Origin: GCA-2733415 sp964276095
GTDB taxonomy: Bacteria > Bacteroidota > Bacteroidia > Flavobacteriales > Flavobacteriaceae
Reading direction: 5' to 3'
Assembly: GCA_964276095.1 (NCBI GenBank)
Contig: CAXYDR010000003.1
Span: forward strand, 1,550,001-1,614,000
DNA length: 64,000 bases
Shown one piece after another: positions 43,808 to 53,694 of this stretch (positions are counted from its first letter, which is position 1; every line of letters begins with the position of its first letter). Below the pieces are notes generated by a model. It did no database searches. It worked only from the letters and a program-made list of their open reading frames with translations, and had not been told where the DNA came from. The translations under genes were made by a program, and so were the position numbers.

Positions 43808-45196
43808 ATGGGGTCTCATTACGAAGCACCGATAAGAACACCTTTAGTTACTGGTAATAAATCGTATCACGATGTATCAGTAGATGTTGCTAGACCTGTT
43901 GAAGGTCGTGCTAACAAACATTGGTGGATTGTCTTTTCTATTTCATTAGCAGCTTTCCTTTGGGGAGTAGGATGTATTATTTACACAATTTCTACAGGTA
44001 TTGGTACCTGGGGATTAAACAAGACTGTAGGTTGGTCTTGGGATATTACTAACTTCGTTTGGTGGGTTGGTATTGGTCACGCAGGAACACTTATTTCGGC
44101 GGTACTATTATTATTCCGTCAGAAATGGCGTATGGGTATTAACCGTTCTGCAGAAGCAATGACAATTTTTGCCGTTGTACAAGCAGGATTGTTCCCGTTA
44201 ATTCACATGGGTCGTCCATGGTTAGGATACTGGGTATTACCTATTCCAAACCAATTCGGTTCATTATGGGTAAACTTTAACTCTCCTTTATTATGGGATG
44301 TATTCGCAATATCAACGTACCTATCGGTATCATTAGTTTTCTGGTGGACTGGTTTATTACCTGATTTTGCAATGTTACGTGATAGAGCAGTAAAGCCTTT
44401 CCAAAAGAAAATTTACTCTTTAGTAAGTTTCGGTTGGTCTGGTAGAGCAAAAGATTGGCAACGTTTTGAAGAAGTATCTTTGGTATTAGCAGGTTTAGCT
44501 ACTCCATTAGTACTTTCTGTACATACAATTGTATCTTTTGATTTCGCAACATCAATCATCCCAGGATGGCATACAACAATATTCCCTCCGTACTTCGTTG
44601 CAGGGGCAGTATTCTCAGGATTCGCAATGGTAAACACCTTGTTAATCATAATGAGAAAAGTATGTAACTTCGAAGACTATATTACAATGCAACATATCGA
44701 ATTAATGAACTTAGTAATTATGATTACTGGTTCTATCGTTGGTGTGGCATATATAACAGAGTTATTCATGGCTTGGTATTCAGGAGTTGAATACGAACAA
44801 TATGCATTCTTAAACAGAGCAACTGGTCCTTATGCTTGGGCATACTGGTCAATGATGACATGTAACGTGTTCTCACCTCAGTTTATGTGGATTAAGAAAT
44901 TACGTAGAAGTATCATATTCTCTTTCATCATATCTATTGTAGTAAACATTGGAATGTGGTTTGAGCGTTTTGTAATTATTGTTACTTCTTTACACAGAGA
45001 TTACTTACCATCATCATGGACAATGTTCTCACCAACATTTGTTGATATTGGTATATTTATAGGTACTATAGGTTTCTTCTTTGTATTGTTCTTATTATAT
45101 GCAAGAACATTCCCTGTAATTGCACAGGCAGAGATCAAGTCTATTTTGAAATCATCAGGAGATAAATACAAAAAAACTAGCGAAAGTCATGAGTAA
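43808..45196 (+). CDS. actC: Alternative complex III subunit ActC, NrfD-type quinol-binding membrane subunit
   Basis: A 462-residue polytopic protein with about ten helices, of the NrfD/PsrC family. Segments such as NFVWWVGIGHAGTLISAVLL (about residues 79-98) and FPLIHMGRPWLGYW (about 134-147) carry the His and Asp/Arg residues that frame the quinol pocket in this family. It is homologous to ActF. Its 3' end overlaps actD by 8 bases. Confidence 0.95.
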   Translation: MGSHYEAPIRTPLVTGNKSYHDVSVDVARPVEGRANKHWWIVFSISLAAFLWGVGCIIYTISTGIGTWGLNKTVGWSWDITNFVWWVGIGHAGTLISAVLLLFRQKWRMGINRSAEAMTIFAVVQAGLFPLIHMGRPWLGYWVLPIPNQFGSLWVNFNSPLLWDVFAISTYLSVSLVFWWTGLLPDFAMLRDRAVKPFQKKIYSLVSFGWSGRAKDWQRFEEVSLVLAGLATPLVLSVHTIVSFDFATSIIPGWHTTIFPPYFVAGAVFSGFAMVNTLLIIMRKVCNFEDYITMQHIELMNLVIMITGSIVGVAYITELFMAWYSGVEYEQYAFLNRATGPYAWAYWSMMTCNVFSPQFMWIKKLRRSIIFSFIISIVVNIGMWFERFVIIVTSLHRDYLPSSWTMFSPTFVDIGIFIGTIGFFFVLFLLYARTFPVIAQAEIKSILKSSGDKYKKTSESHE

Positions 45197-45716
45197 TCAT
45201 AAAGTAGTTCACGCGTTTTATACTGACGACGATGTGTTATTAGATGCTGTTAAAACAGTAAAAGATGCACATTATCATATTGAAGAGGTTTTTACACCTT
45301 TTCCAGTACACGGATTAGACAAAGCAATGGGATTAGCTCCTACACGTTTAGCAATTACTGCTTTCATGTATGGTATAGTTGGTTTAGTTGTTGCAACAGT
45401 CATGATGAATTTTATTATGATTCAGGACTGGCCTCAAGATATTGGTGGAAAGCCAAGTTTTACTTATATTCAAAACATGCCAGCATTCGTGCCGATTATG
45501 TTTGAATTAACGGTGTTTTTTGCAGCCCATTTAATGGTAATTACTTTTTATATGAGAAGTAGGTTATGGCCATTTAAGCAAGCTGAAAACCCTGATGTAA
45601 GAACAACAGATGATCATTTCTTAATGGAAATCCCTGCAGGAGATGATGTAGAAGCATTACAGACTTTGTTAAAAGAAACTGGTGCGGTAGAAATTAACGT
45701 AACTGAAAAGCACTAA
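45189..45716 (+). CDS. actD: Alternative complex III subunit ActD (DUF3341)
   Basis: A 175-residue protein with a cytoplasmic start (HAFYTDDDVLLDAVKTVKD) and a two-helix hairpin (about residues 55-80 and 98-120) joined by a periplasmic loop. DUF3341 is the family of ACIII ActD. Its start overlaps actC by 8 bases and actE begins two bases after its stop, so the three are tightly coupled. No cofactor site is visible. Confidence 0.93.
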   Translation: MSNHKVVHAFYTDDDVLLDAVKTVKDAHYHIEEVFTPFPVHGLDKAMGLAPTRLAITAFMYGIVGLVVATVMMNFIMIQDWPQDIGGKPSFTYIQNMPAFVPIMFELTVFFAAHLMVITFYMRSRLWPFKQAENPDVRTTDDHFLMEIPAGDDVEALQTLLKETGAVEINVTEKH

Positions 45717-45718
45717 TT

Positions 45719-46270
45719 ATGATGAAGATTTTAGTTAAAGCAATAGCAGTCGTAGGAATTTTAGCAATGGTGTCTTGTCATGAAACTTCAGCACCAAACT
45801 ATCAATTCTTTCCAAATATGTATCAATCTGTAGGATATGAAACATATAGTGAGTCATCTGCGTTTAATGACGGAGTTGCAGCACAATTGCCAGTTGAAGG
45901 AACAGTTAAAAGAGGATGGATGCCTTATGAAATAGCTAACACTATTGAAGGAAGAGCATTTGCTAAAGACAGTTTAGTAAGTCCATTAAAAAATACTGAA
46001 GCTAATTTAGCAACAGGTAAAGAATTGTATGATATTTATTGTGCAGTTTGTCACGGTAGTAAAGGAAAAGGAGATGGAAATCTTGTAAAAAGAGAGAAGT
46101 TTCTAGGAGTTCCTAATTATGCAGATAGAGATATTACTGAGGGTAATATTTACCATACAATCTATTATGGATTGAACTCTATGGGATCTCATGCAGGTCA
46201 GTTAAAAGAGCACGAACGTTGGCAAGTTGTTATGTACGTGAGTAAGCTTAAGGCAGATTTAACCAAATAA
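45719..46270 (+). CDS. actE: Alternative complex III subunit ActE, monoheme cytochrome c lipoprotein
   Basis: A 183-residue cytochrome c. The signal sequence ends AMVSC, so Cys20 is the likely lipid-anchor residue. The heme motif CAVCH is at 108-112, and the distal Met is probably in the YYGLNSMGSHAGQL segment (about 147-160). Two adjacent ATG codons are possible starts. It receives electrons from ActA/ActB and passes them toward the oxidase. Confidence 0.94.
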   Translation: MMKILVKAIAVVGILAMVSCHETSAPNYQFFPNMYQSVGYETYSESSAFNDGVAAQLPVEGTVKRGWMPYEIANTIEGRAFAKDSLVSPLKNTEANLATGKELYDIYCAVCHGSKGKGDGNLVKREKFLGVPNYADRDITEGNIYHTIYYGLNSMGSHAGQLKEHERWQVVMYVSKLKADLTK

Positions 46271-46292
46271 TAAATTAGATTAAGATATAGAT

Positions 46293-47714
46293 ATGTACGA
46301 TTTTTCTAAAAAATTAAAGCTGTGGGCTATCGGATTTATGGTAGTTGGAGCTGTTGGTATTATAGCAGGTTTTATGTCGGCACCCTCAACGGTGGAAGAT
46401 GTAGAGCAGATTTTAGCTCATCAAGATGGTCACGGTGGTGGTCATGATGCTGAAGCTACTACACACGTGGCTGTTGAAGCTCATGGTGAAGATGATCATG
46501 GTCAGTCACACAGTGAAGAAGCACATCATCAAGAATCTCAAGGTGATAAAACAGCACATGCTGCAGATGCACATGATGATGAACACACAAAACATTTGGA
46601 ACATGTGTTAGTTCAATTACAAAACAAACCTTGGTCTGCATTATATGTAGCTTGTTTCTTCTTTATGATGATTGCATTAGGAACTTTAGCTTTCTACGCA
46701 GTAAACAGAGCAGCACAAGCAGGATGGTCTCCATTGTTATTTAGAGTAATGGAAGCAATAACATCTTACTTACCAGTTGGTTTAGTAATTATGTTAATCA
46801 TCTTAGGTATATCAACTGTAGGTCATGGAAATCATTTATTTGCTTGGATGCATGCTGATTTAGATCCTACAAGTGTTGATTACGATAAATTAATCGACAA
46901 TAAGAAAGGTTGGTTAAACGGTGGTTGGTTTATGGTTAGAGCATTTATTTTTGCTGGATTGTGGACTGCTTACCAAATTATATCTAAAAAATGGTCAAGA
47001 GCTCAAGATACTGCTTCTGATAATAAATACTTCAAAAAGAACTTTATGCTATCAGCAGGTTTCTTAGTTGTGTTTTTGTACTCAGAATCAATCATGTCAT
47101 GGGATTGGATTATGTCATTTGACCCACACTGGTACAGTACATTATTTGGATGGTACGTATTTGCAAGTATGTTTGTGAGTGGTATTACTGTAATTGCATT
47201 AATAACTATATTCTTGAAATCTGGTGAAAAGGATTACTTGCCAAAAGTAAACAACAGTCATATTCATGATTTAGCGAAGTTTATGTTTGGTATCAGTATT
47301 TTCTGGACATACTTATGGTTCTCTCAATTCATGTTAATCTGGTATGCAGATATCCCTGAAGAGGTAACATATTTCGTAACACGTATACAAGACTATAACT
47401 TACCTTTCTTTGGTATGGTAGTTATGAATTTCTTATTCCCAATATTAGTATTGATGAATAGTGATTTCAAACGTGTAAACTGGTTCGTAGTTATTGCAGG
47501 TATAGTGATTTTATTAGGTCATTATACAGATATATATGTAATGGTTATGCCAGCAACAGTTGGTACACAATGGTCAATAGGATTACCTGAAGTTTCTTCA
47601 GTATTATTCTTCTTAGGGTTATTTATTTATGTTGTATTTACAGCATTAACGAAAGCGCCTTTAGTGCCAAAACGTAATCCGTTTATTCACGAGAGTGAGC
47701 ATTTTCATTATTAA
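46293..47714 (+). CDS. actF: Alternative complex III subunit ActF, NrfD-like, with a His-rich loop
   Basis: A 473-residue membrane protein homologous to ActC. After the first helix (about residues 10-30) a long loop (about 31-112) carries 14 His between positions 43 and 104, mixed with Asp, Glu and Gly. About nine more helices follow, with SWDWIMSFDPHWYSTLFGWY (about 269-288) as a conserved stretch of the family. The His-rich part is absent from the core fold and could bind Cu, Zn or heme iron; this is inference. Gap to actE 22 bases. Confidence 0.94.
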   Translation: MYDFSKKLKLWAIGFMVVGAVGIIAGFMSAPSTVEDVEQILAHQDGHGGGHDAEATTHVAVEAHGEDDHGQSHSEEAHHQESQGDKTAHAADAHDDEHTKHLEHVLVQLQNKPWSALYVACFFFMMIALGTLAFYAVNRAAQAGWSPLLFRVMEAITSYLPVGLVIMLIILGISTVGHGNHLFAWMHADLDPTSVDYDKLIDNKKGWLNGGWFMVRAFIFAGLWTAYQIISKKWSRAQDTASDNKYFKKNFMLSAGFLVVFLYSESIMSWDWIMSFDPHWYSTLFGWYVFASMFVSGITVIALITIFLKSGEKDYLPKVNNSHIHDLAKFMFGISIFWTYLWFSQFMLIWYADIPEEVTYFVTRIQDYNLPFFGMVVMNFLFPILVLMNSDFKRVNWFVVIAGIVILLGHYTDIYVMVMPATVGTQWSIGLPEVSSVLFFLGLFIYVVFTALTKAPLVPKRNPFIHESEHFHY

Positions 47715-47742
47715 AATTAATAAATACTAGATATTAAAAGTA

Positions 47743-48813
47743 ATGACAGTTTTTTTATACATAGTAGTAGCGCTTTTAATTGCAATTTCATTATGGCAAT
47801 TAGGTAAAGTTGTAAAGATTTATAAAGCTTCAAAGGCAGATACCGATGTAGCTAATGATGGTGATAACAAAACCCAAGGTGGTTTAATGTTAATGTACCT
47901 GATATTTCTATTCGTATTTACATTTTACGGTTTTTATGCATGGAGTGAAGTATTGTTAGGAACTCCAGCTTCGGCTCACGGTCCTAATTATGACTTGTTA
48001 ATGAACGTTTCATGGGCAATCATATTTCCTGTATTCTTTTTAGTACAGTTTTTATTACACTTTTTCGCCTTTAAATATCAAGGTAAAGCAGGTAATAAAG
48101 CATTGTATTATTCTGATAACATGAAGTTAGAGATGGTATGGACAATCATACCAGTAATTGTTTTAACAGGATTAATCTTATTCGGATTATTCAGTTGGAA
48201 TGACATCATGTCTTATGACTTTGAAGGAGAAGAAGATCCAATAGTAGTTGAATTATACGCACAACAGTTTAACTGGACTGCACGTTATGCAGGAGGAGAT
48301 AACACTTTAGGAGATGCTAACGTTCGTTTAATTGACTATGATGCAGTAAATACATTAGGATTAGATACTTCAGATAAGAATTATGCTGATGATGTAATTA
48401 CTAAAGAATTACACTTACCAGTAGGTAAACGTGTCCATTTCAAGATTCGTTCTCAAGATGTGTTACACTCTGCTTATATGCCTCACTTTAGAGCTCAAAT
48501 GAACTGTGTTCCTGGTATGGTAACTGAATTTTCATTCATACCTACAGTAACTACTGTTGATATGCGTAAGGATGAAAAAATAGTCGCTAAAATTACTAAG
48601 ATAAATGCTTTAAGAGCAGAACGTAGAAAAGCAGGAGAAGATTTAGATGAAGAAGATTACATATTTGATTACTTGTTATTATGTAATAAAATTTGTGGAA
48701 AATCTCACTACAACATGCAAATGAAAATAGTAATTGATACTCCAGAAGATTATGCTGCTTGGATGAAAACTCAGCAAAAAGCTAAGGATATTATTACTGT
48801 AGCAGGAAACTAA
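47743..48813 (+). CDS. coxB: Cytochrome c oxidase subunit II
   Basis: A 356-residue subunit that takes electrons at the CuA centre. One N-terminal helix (residues 3-22) precedes the two helices of the usual subunit II hairpin (about 50-70 and 85-110, then 130-150). The periplasmic cupredoxin domain ends with the CuA ligands: Cys314, Cys318, His322 and Met325 in CNKICGKSHYNM, with the earlier His in DVLHSAYMPHF. There is no fused cytochrome c domain. Directly follows actF, so ACIII and oxidase are co-expressed. Confidence 0.97.
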   Translation: MTVFLYIVVALLIAISLWQLGKVVKIYKASKADTDVANDGDNKTQGGLMLMYLIFLFVFTFYGFYAWSEVLLGTPASAHGPNYDLLMNVSWAIIFPVFFLVQFLLHFFAFKYQGKAGNKALYYSDNMKLEMVWTIIPVIVLTGLILFGLFSWNDIMSYDFEGEEDPIVVELYAQQFNWTARYAGGDNTLGDANVRLIDYDAVNTLGLDTSDKNYADDVITKELHLPVGKRVHFKIRSQDVLHSAYMPHFRAQMNCVPGMVTEFSFIPTVTTVDMRKDEKIVAKITKINALRAERRKAGEDLDEEDYIFDYLLLCNKICGKSHYNMQMKIVIDTPEDYAAWMKTQQKAKDIITVAGN

Positions 48814-48852
48814 TTAATAGATTAACAAAACTATATAACCATATATAAAGTT

Positions 48853-50622
48853 ATGTCACAAGACGATCACGGACACCACAAAGAGACATTCATTACTAAA
48901 TACATATTTAGTATTGATCATAAAATGATCTCGAAGCAATACTTGATTACCGGTATAATCATGGGTATTATTGGTATTGCAATGTCAATGCTTTTCAGAT
49001 TACAATTAGCTTGGCCGGAAGAGCCATTTAAAATAATGGAAATCCTTTTAGGTAGCAAAATGGCTCCAGGTGGGGTTTTAGATGCCGATGCTTATTTAGC
49101 ATTAGTAACTATTCACGGTACCATTATGGTATTCTTTGTACTTACAGCAGGTCTGAGTGGTACATTTAGTAACTTGTTAATTCCTTTACAGATTGGTGCA
49201 AGAGATATGGCATCAGGATTCTTAAACATGGTATCTTACTGGTTGTTCTTTTTATCAAGTATCATCATGGTAATATCTTTATTTGTTGAAGCTGGACCAG
49301 CATCAGCAGGTTGGACAATTTATCCTCCATTATCTGTATTACCACAAGCTATTCCTGGATCAGGAATGGGTATGACATTATGGTTAGTTTCAATGGCTAT
49401 CTTTATTGCTTCCTCTTTATTAGGATCATTAAACTACATTGTAACCGTAATCAACTTACGTACAAAAGGTATGTCAATGACGCGTTTGCCATTAACAATC
49501 TGGACGTTTTTTGTAACAGCAATTATTGGAGTTGTATCGTTTCCGGTATTATTCTCTGCAGCATTATTATTAATAATGGATAGAAGTTTTGGAACTTCAT
49601 TCTACTTATCTGATATATTTATTAATGGTGAGGTATTACATTACCAAGGAGGATCTCCGGTATTGTTTGAGCACTTATTCTGGTTCTTAGGTCACCCTGA
49701 GGTATACATCGTATTATTACCAGCATTAGGAATTACTTCTGAAGTTATTGCAACTAACTCTCGTAAACCAATTTTTGGTTATAGAGCGATGATTGCATCT
49801 ATCTTAGCAATTGCATTCTTATCATGTATCGTATGGGGTCACCATATGTTTATCTCTGGTATGAATCCATTCTTAGGATCAGTATTTACATTTACTACCT
49901 TATTAATTGCAATACCATCAGCGGTAAAAGCATTTAACTATATCACTACTTTATGGAAAGGTAACTTGCAGTTTAACCCTGCAATGTTATTCTCTATCGG
50001 TTTAGTTTCTACTTTCGTTTCTGGAGGTTTAACTGGAATCATTTTAGGAGATAGTACTTTAGATATTAATGTTCATGATACTATGTTCGTTGTAGCGCAT
50101 TTCCACTTGGTAATGGGTGTAACAGCAGTTTATGGATTCTTAGCTGGTGTATACCACTGGTTCCCTAAAATGTTTGGTAGAATGATGAGTAAAAAATTAG
50201 GTTACTTACACTTCTGGATAACAGCAGTTGGTGCTTATGGAGTATTTTACCCAATGCACTTTACAGGATTAGCTGGTTTACCACGTCGTTATTATAACAA
50301 CACAAGTTTCCCAATATTTGATGATTTAACTGATATTAATGTTATCATTACCGTTTTTGCATTGATTACAGGATTAGGACAGTTTATATTCTTATATAAC
50401 TTCTTTAATAGTATTTTTAATGGAGAAAAAGCTATCCAAAATCCTTGGAGATCTAATACACTTGAATGGACTACACCAGTAGAACATATCCATGGTAACT
50501 GGCCAGGAGATATCCCTGAAGTACACCGTTGGTCATATGACTACAGTAAGCCAGGTCATGATGAAGATTTTGTTCCGCAAAATGTTCCAATGAAACCAGG
50601 TGAAGAAGAATTACATCACTAG
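48853..50622 (+). CDS. coxA: Cytochrome c oxidase subunit I
   Basis: A 589-residue heme-copper oxidase core with about twelve helices. WFLGHPEVYIVLLP (about residues 277-290) contains the CuB His and the Glu of the proton pathway in the GHPEVY form of A-type oxidases. VWGHHMFISGMNP (about 325-337) holds the two further CuB His. DTMFVVAHFHLVMG (about 414-427) holds the heme a3 and heme a His ligands. Last gene of the operon; no coxC or ctaG follows in this window. Confidence 0.97.
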   Translation: MSQDDHGHHKETFITKYIFSIDHKMISKQYLITGIIMGIIGIAMSMLFRLQLAWPEEPFKIMEILLGSKMAPGGVLDADAYLALVTIHGTIMVFFVLTAGLSGTFSNLLIPLQIGARDMASGFLNMVSYWLFFLSSIIMVISLFVEAGPASAGWTIYPPLSVLPQAIPGSGMGMTLWLVSMAIFIASSLLGSLNYIVTVINLRTKGMSMTRLPLTIWTFFVTAIIGVVSFPVLFSAALLLIMDRSFGTSFYLSDIFINGEVLHYQGGSPVLFEHLFWFLGHPEVYIVLLPALGITSEVIATNSRKPIFGYRAMIASILAIAFLSCIVWGHHMFISGMNPFLGSVFTFTTLLIAIPSAVKAFNYITTLWKGNLQFNPAMLFSIGLVSTFVSGGLTGIILGDSTLDINVHDTMFVVAHFHLVMGVTAVYGFLAGVYHWFPKMFGRMMSKKLGYLHFWITAVGAYGVFYPMHFTGLAGLPRRYYNNTSFPIFDDLTDINVIITVFALITGLGQFIFLYNFFNSIFNGEKAIQNPWRSNTLEWTTPVEHIHGNWPGDIPEVHRWSYDYSKPGHDEDFVPQNVPMKPGEEELHH

Positions 50623-50656
50623 AATTATTGCGAAAGCATTAATCTCATAATATATA

Positions 50657-50690
50657 AAATCCTTTTCTAATTTTAGAAAGGGATTTTTTT
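50657..50690 (+). terminator. Intrinsic terminator of the act-cox operon
   Basis: 13-bp stem aaatccttttcta / tagaaagggattt (one G-U pair), 4-base loop and T-run, 34 bases after the coxA stop. Confidence 0.8.
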
Positions 50691-50833
50691 TGTTCATCAT
50701 TTAACTACTCATTTTGTATAGTTGAGTAAACTATCTTATCACTGTTTCTATTATATGTTTTTATAAAAGTTTATTTATATGAGATTCCTTATTTGAAAGC
50801 TTATAATTTCTTTATCGACAAACTAGGCAACTA

Positions 50834-51700
50834 ATGTCTTTCAAAATGGGTAGATTATTATTTTTTGGTTGTCTATTGATGCTTACTACCATGAGTTATG
50901 CTCAAAGTGCTTGGGTAAAACTTAAAGGAGAAGCATACACTCAATTATCTTTTAATAACATATCTAATTACAATAGTGTATTCAATAAGCGTGGAAATAG
51001 CCTTTTTACAAGTAGAGTTATTAGTGACAGAACAATACAGCTGTACGGTGAGTACGGATTAACAAATAAATTAACAATAGTGGGGGCAATACCTATTAAG
51101 GCGTTAAAAACAGGTGAGGTAGTGTTAGAATATGGTTCCTTACCAATAATAAATGAAGGAAGTTTAGTTGCTTTAGGTAATGTTGATTTTGGTGTAAGGT
51201 ATTTGTTGCTGCGAAAAAAAGTTAACTTAACTACTCAAGTACAAATAGGATTTCCTACTTCTTCATATGATAATAACACAGGATTAAGATCAGGTATAAA
51301 TTCATTGGTATTTAATCCTTCAATATCTATCGGTAAAGGAAATGAGAATTGGTTTTTACAAGGAAGTGTTGGTCTGTTATTAAGAACTAATAATTATAGT
51401 AACGGAGTAAAGCTTTATGCAGAAGGAGGAAGGAAGTTCTTTGATCATTTATGGGTAATCGCTTTTGTAGATATAGTTGATTCTTTTGAAGATGGATGTT
51501 TAGTTGAGTCTAGACAAAGTTTAGAAACATCTATAAATTTAAATAATAGTGAATATAAAGGTTATGGCATGAAATTGATAATAGAAATATATGATGAATT
51601 TGGATTAACAGCTGCTTTTGGTGGTGCTTTTTCAGCTCATTTGGAAGCAAAAAAAGCATCGTATAACTTCGGGGTTTATTATAAGTTCAAGAAGATATAA
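50834..51700 (+). CDS. Probable outer-membrane beta-barrel protein of unknown function
   Basis: A 288-residue protein with a signal peptide (residues 1-23, ending MSYAQ). The rest alternates short amphipathic strands with polar turns and ends with FGVYYKFKKI, consistent with a barrel. It resembles the flavobacterial group of uncharacterised porin-like or transporter-like proteins, but I recognise no specific family. An internal Met at residue 5 (MGRLLFF) is another possible start. Single gene, with its own terminator. Confidence 0.65.
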   Translation: MSFKMGRLLFFGCLLMLTTMSYAQSAWVKLKGEAYTQLSFNNISNYNSVFNKRGNSLFTSRVISDRTIQLYGEYGLTNKLTIVGAIPIKALKTGEVVLEYGSLPIINEGSLVALGNVDFGVRYLLLRKKVNLTTQVQIGFPTSSYDNNTGLRSGINSLVFNPSISIGKGNENWFLQGSVGLLLRTNNYSNGVKLYAEGGRKFFDHLWVIAFVDIVDSFEDGCLVESRQSLETSINLNNSEYKGYGMKLIIEIYDEFGLTAAFGGAFSAHLEAKKASYNFGVYYKFKKI

Positions 51701-51736
51701 ATATTAAAACTTGTTTATTAAAAGAGTATGTACAAA

Positions 51737-51766
51737 AAAAGGCCTCACAAAGTGAGGCCTTTTTTT
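51737..51766. terminator. Bidirectional intrinsic terminator
   Basis: 9-bp stem aggcctcac / gtgaggcct, aaa loop, six A upstream and six T downstream, between two convergent genes. Confidence 0.85.
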
Positions 51767-51784
51767 AAATATTGTGTGATATAT

Positions 51785-52144
51785 CTATAATCTTACGATA
51801 ACTGATTTTGATTCGCTATCCCAGTGTAATAAATGTTTGTTTTCATTAAACCAGTTTTTCCAAGTAGTTAAATCGTTAATTTCAGTTTTTCCAATAGTTT
51901 CATGGCTATATCCTGATTTAGATTTTATGTTTGAAATCTGTCCTAGAAAATTACTAGCTGAAGTTAATTCTAAACTATATCCTTCTTCAAGATTGTGAAA
52001 TTCTTCAATGATTGAAATACGTTCTTGAACATATTTGCATGCTTTTTTGTCTATATTTTTTTTATCAATGTTTTTGTCAGTTGCAAATACATTACCCATT
52101 AATAAAAATAAAACTCCAGTTAAAATTACACTTTTGATATTCAT
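51785..52144 (-). CDS. Small secreted protein of unknown function
   Basis: A 119-residue protein with a signal peptide (residues 1-21, ending NVFA). A direct repeat NIDKKNIDKK (25-34) opens the mature part. A single Cys lies at 36. The rest is polar with Trp-rich TTWKNWFNENKHLLHW near the end. No family recognised. It has a candidate promoter at 52203-52210 and shares the bidirectional terminator. Confidence 0.7.
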   Translation of the reverse strand: MNIKSVILTGVLFLLMGNVFATDKNIDKKNIDKKACKYVQERISIIEEFHNLEEGYSLELTSASNFLGQISNIKSKSGYSHETIGKTEINDLTTWKNWFNENKHLLHWDSESKSVIVRL

Positions 52145-52648
52145 GATCAGTTTTTTTGATATAATTAATATTCCCCAAATGCCCTATTTGTTTCGGACGG
52201 TACAAATGTAGGTTCTATCGCTCTACAAACCAATAGGTTGGAGTGTATTTTGTCGGTTTTGTGATATTGCTTAAATTAACATTTGTATATTGTTAATTAT
52301 TAGGTGTGTTAAGTGGATGCTTTTAATTATTTGTATTTTTTTGTAGTTTTTATTGATAACTACATAATTTAAAATATCGCTAAAATGCACAAATCATCTT
52401 TTAAAAGTAGTTTTTCAGGTGTTAAGCGGTCTAATTTTGTTGTGAAATCTAAAGTGATACTAATTATGTTTAATTGTAATGAGCTGAATATTAGTTTAAT
52501 TGGTCTTTCTTGTTTTTACAATTACTTAGTTCAAGATTATATTCTTTCCAGTAATATTTTTAATTAACGTAGCAACATACATCAAGTAGATTTTTGTTAT
52601 TTTTACAATCTACACAATAATTAACCAGTCATTGGCTGCTTGAATACT
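52145..52648. other. 504-base intergenic region upstream of ruvB
   Basis: AT-rich, with no convincing gene. It holds the promoter element of the small secreted gene (52203-52210), a short hairpin aacc-aata-ggtt (52228-52239) and several T-tracts. A 60-codon frame at 52385-52567 is rejected as non-coding. The ruvB promoter should lie in its right half, but no clean TAnnTTTG is seen there; TATTTTTA at 52599 is one base off. Confidence 0.45.
52203..52210 (-). promoter_or_regulatory. Candidate -7 promoter element for the small secreted protein gene
   Basis: Reads TACATTTG on the minus strand, identical to the rplY element, about 58 bases before the ATG at 52144. Confidence 0.45.
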
Positions 52649-53671
52649 ATGAACGAAAACTTAGACCCAAGTAACGAAAATTATAATCCAGCAGAATTAG
52701 ATGCGGATAGAGCACTTAGGCCTTTATCTTTTGATGATTTTGCAGGGCAAGATCAAGTATTAGACAATTTGAAAATTTTCGTTCAAGCTGCTAATTTACG
52801 TGACGAAGCATTAGACCATACCTTGTTTCATGGGCCTCCAGGTTTAGGTAAAACAACTTTGGCGCACATTTTAGCCAATGAATTAGGTGTTGGTATAAAA
52901 GTTACATCAGGGCCAGTGTTGGATAAACCAGGAGATTTAGCTGGTTTATTGACTAACTTGGAAGATCGTGATGTGTTGTTTATTGATGAAATTCATCGAT
53001 TAAGCCCAATTGTGGAGGAATATTTGTACTCTGCAATGGAAGACTATAAAATCGATATCATGATTGAGTCTGGGCCAAACGCTAGAACAGTACAAATAAA
53101 TCTTAATCCCTTTACATTAATAGGTGCGACAACTCGTTCAGGGTTGCTTACAGCTCCTATGCGTGCACGTTTTGGGATTCAATCTCGTTTACAATATTAT
53201 AAAACTGAATTACTGTCTACAATAGTTGAACGTAGTGCACATATTTTAAATGTCCCTATTGATATTGAATCAGCAATAGAAATTGCTGGTAGAAGTAGAG
53301 GGACACCTCGTATTGCTAACTCTTTATTGCGTAGAGTTCGTGATTTTGCTCAAATAAAAGGGAATGGAACTATTGATATGGAAATAGCTCGTTACGCATT
53401 AAAAGCTTTAAATGTAGATGCGCATGGGTTGGATGAAATGGATAATAAAATTTTAACAACACTTATTGATAAGTTTAAAGGTGGTCCGGTAGGAATTACC
53501 ACCTTAGCAACAGCAGTTTCGGAAAATGGAGAAACAATAGAGGAAGTATATGAGCCTTTTTTAATTCAACAAGGGTTTCTGATTCGTACACCTAGAGGAA
53601 GAGAAGTGACTGAACTTGCCTATAAACATTTAGGAAGGATAAAGGGAAGTGTTCAAGGTGGCTTGTTTTAG
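52649..53671 (+). CDS. ruvB: Holliday junction branch migration DNA helicase RuvB
   Basis: A 340-residue AAA+ ATPase that drives branch migration with RuvA. Walker A is GPPGLGKTT (about residues 59-67), Walker B LFIDEIHR (about 110-117), and the sensor GATTRSG is at about 154-160. The C-terminal winged helix contains RTPRGREVTELAYKHL. I start at the ATG at 52649; a TTG nine bases upstream would add three residues. ruvA is 5 kb downstream in the same direction. Confidence 0.97.
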   Translation: MNENLDPSNENYNPAELDADRALRPLSFDDFAGQDQVLDNLKIFVQAANLRDEALDHTLFHGPPGLGKTTLAHILANELGVGIKVTSGPVLDKPGDLAGLLTNLEDRDVLFIDEIHRLSPIVEEYLYSAMEDYKIDIMIESGPNARTVQINLNPFTLIGATTRSGLLTAPMRARFGIQSRLQYYKTELLSTIVERSAHILNVPIDIESAIEIAGRSRGTPRIANSLLRRVRDFAQIKGNGTIDMEIARYALKALNVDAHGLDEMDNKILTTLIDKFKGGPVGITTLATAVSENGETIEEVYEPFLIQQGFLIRTPRGREVTELAYKHLGRIKGSVQGGLF

Positions 53672-53694
53672 AATAATTTGGAATGAATTATAAA

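Noticed and set aside
52385..52567. 60-codon open frame before ruvB
   Set aside because: Residue composition is ordinary for translated AT-rich spacer, there is no recognisable domain, signal or conserved pattern, and no promoter motif close upstream.
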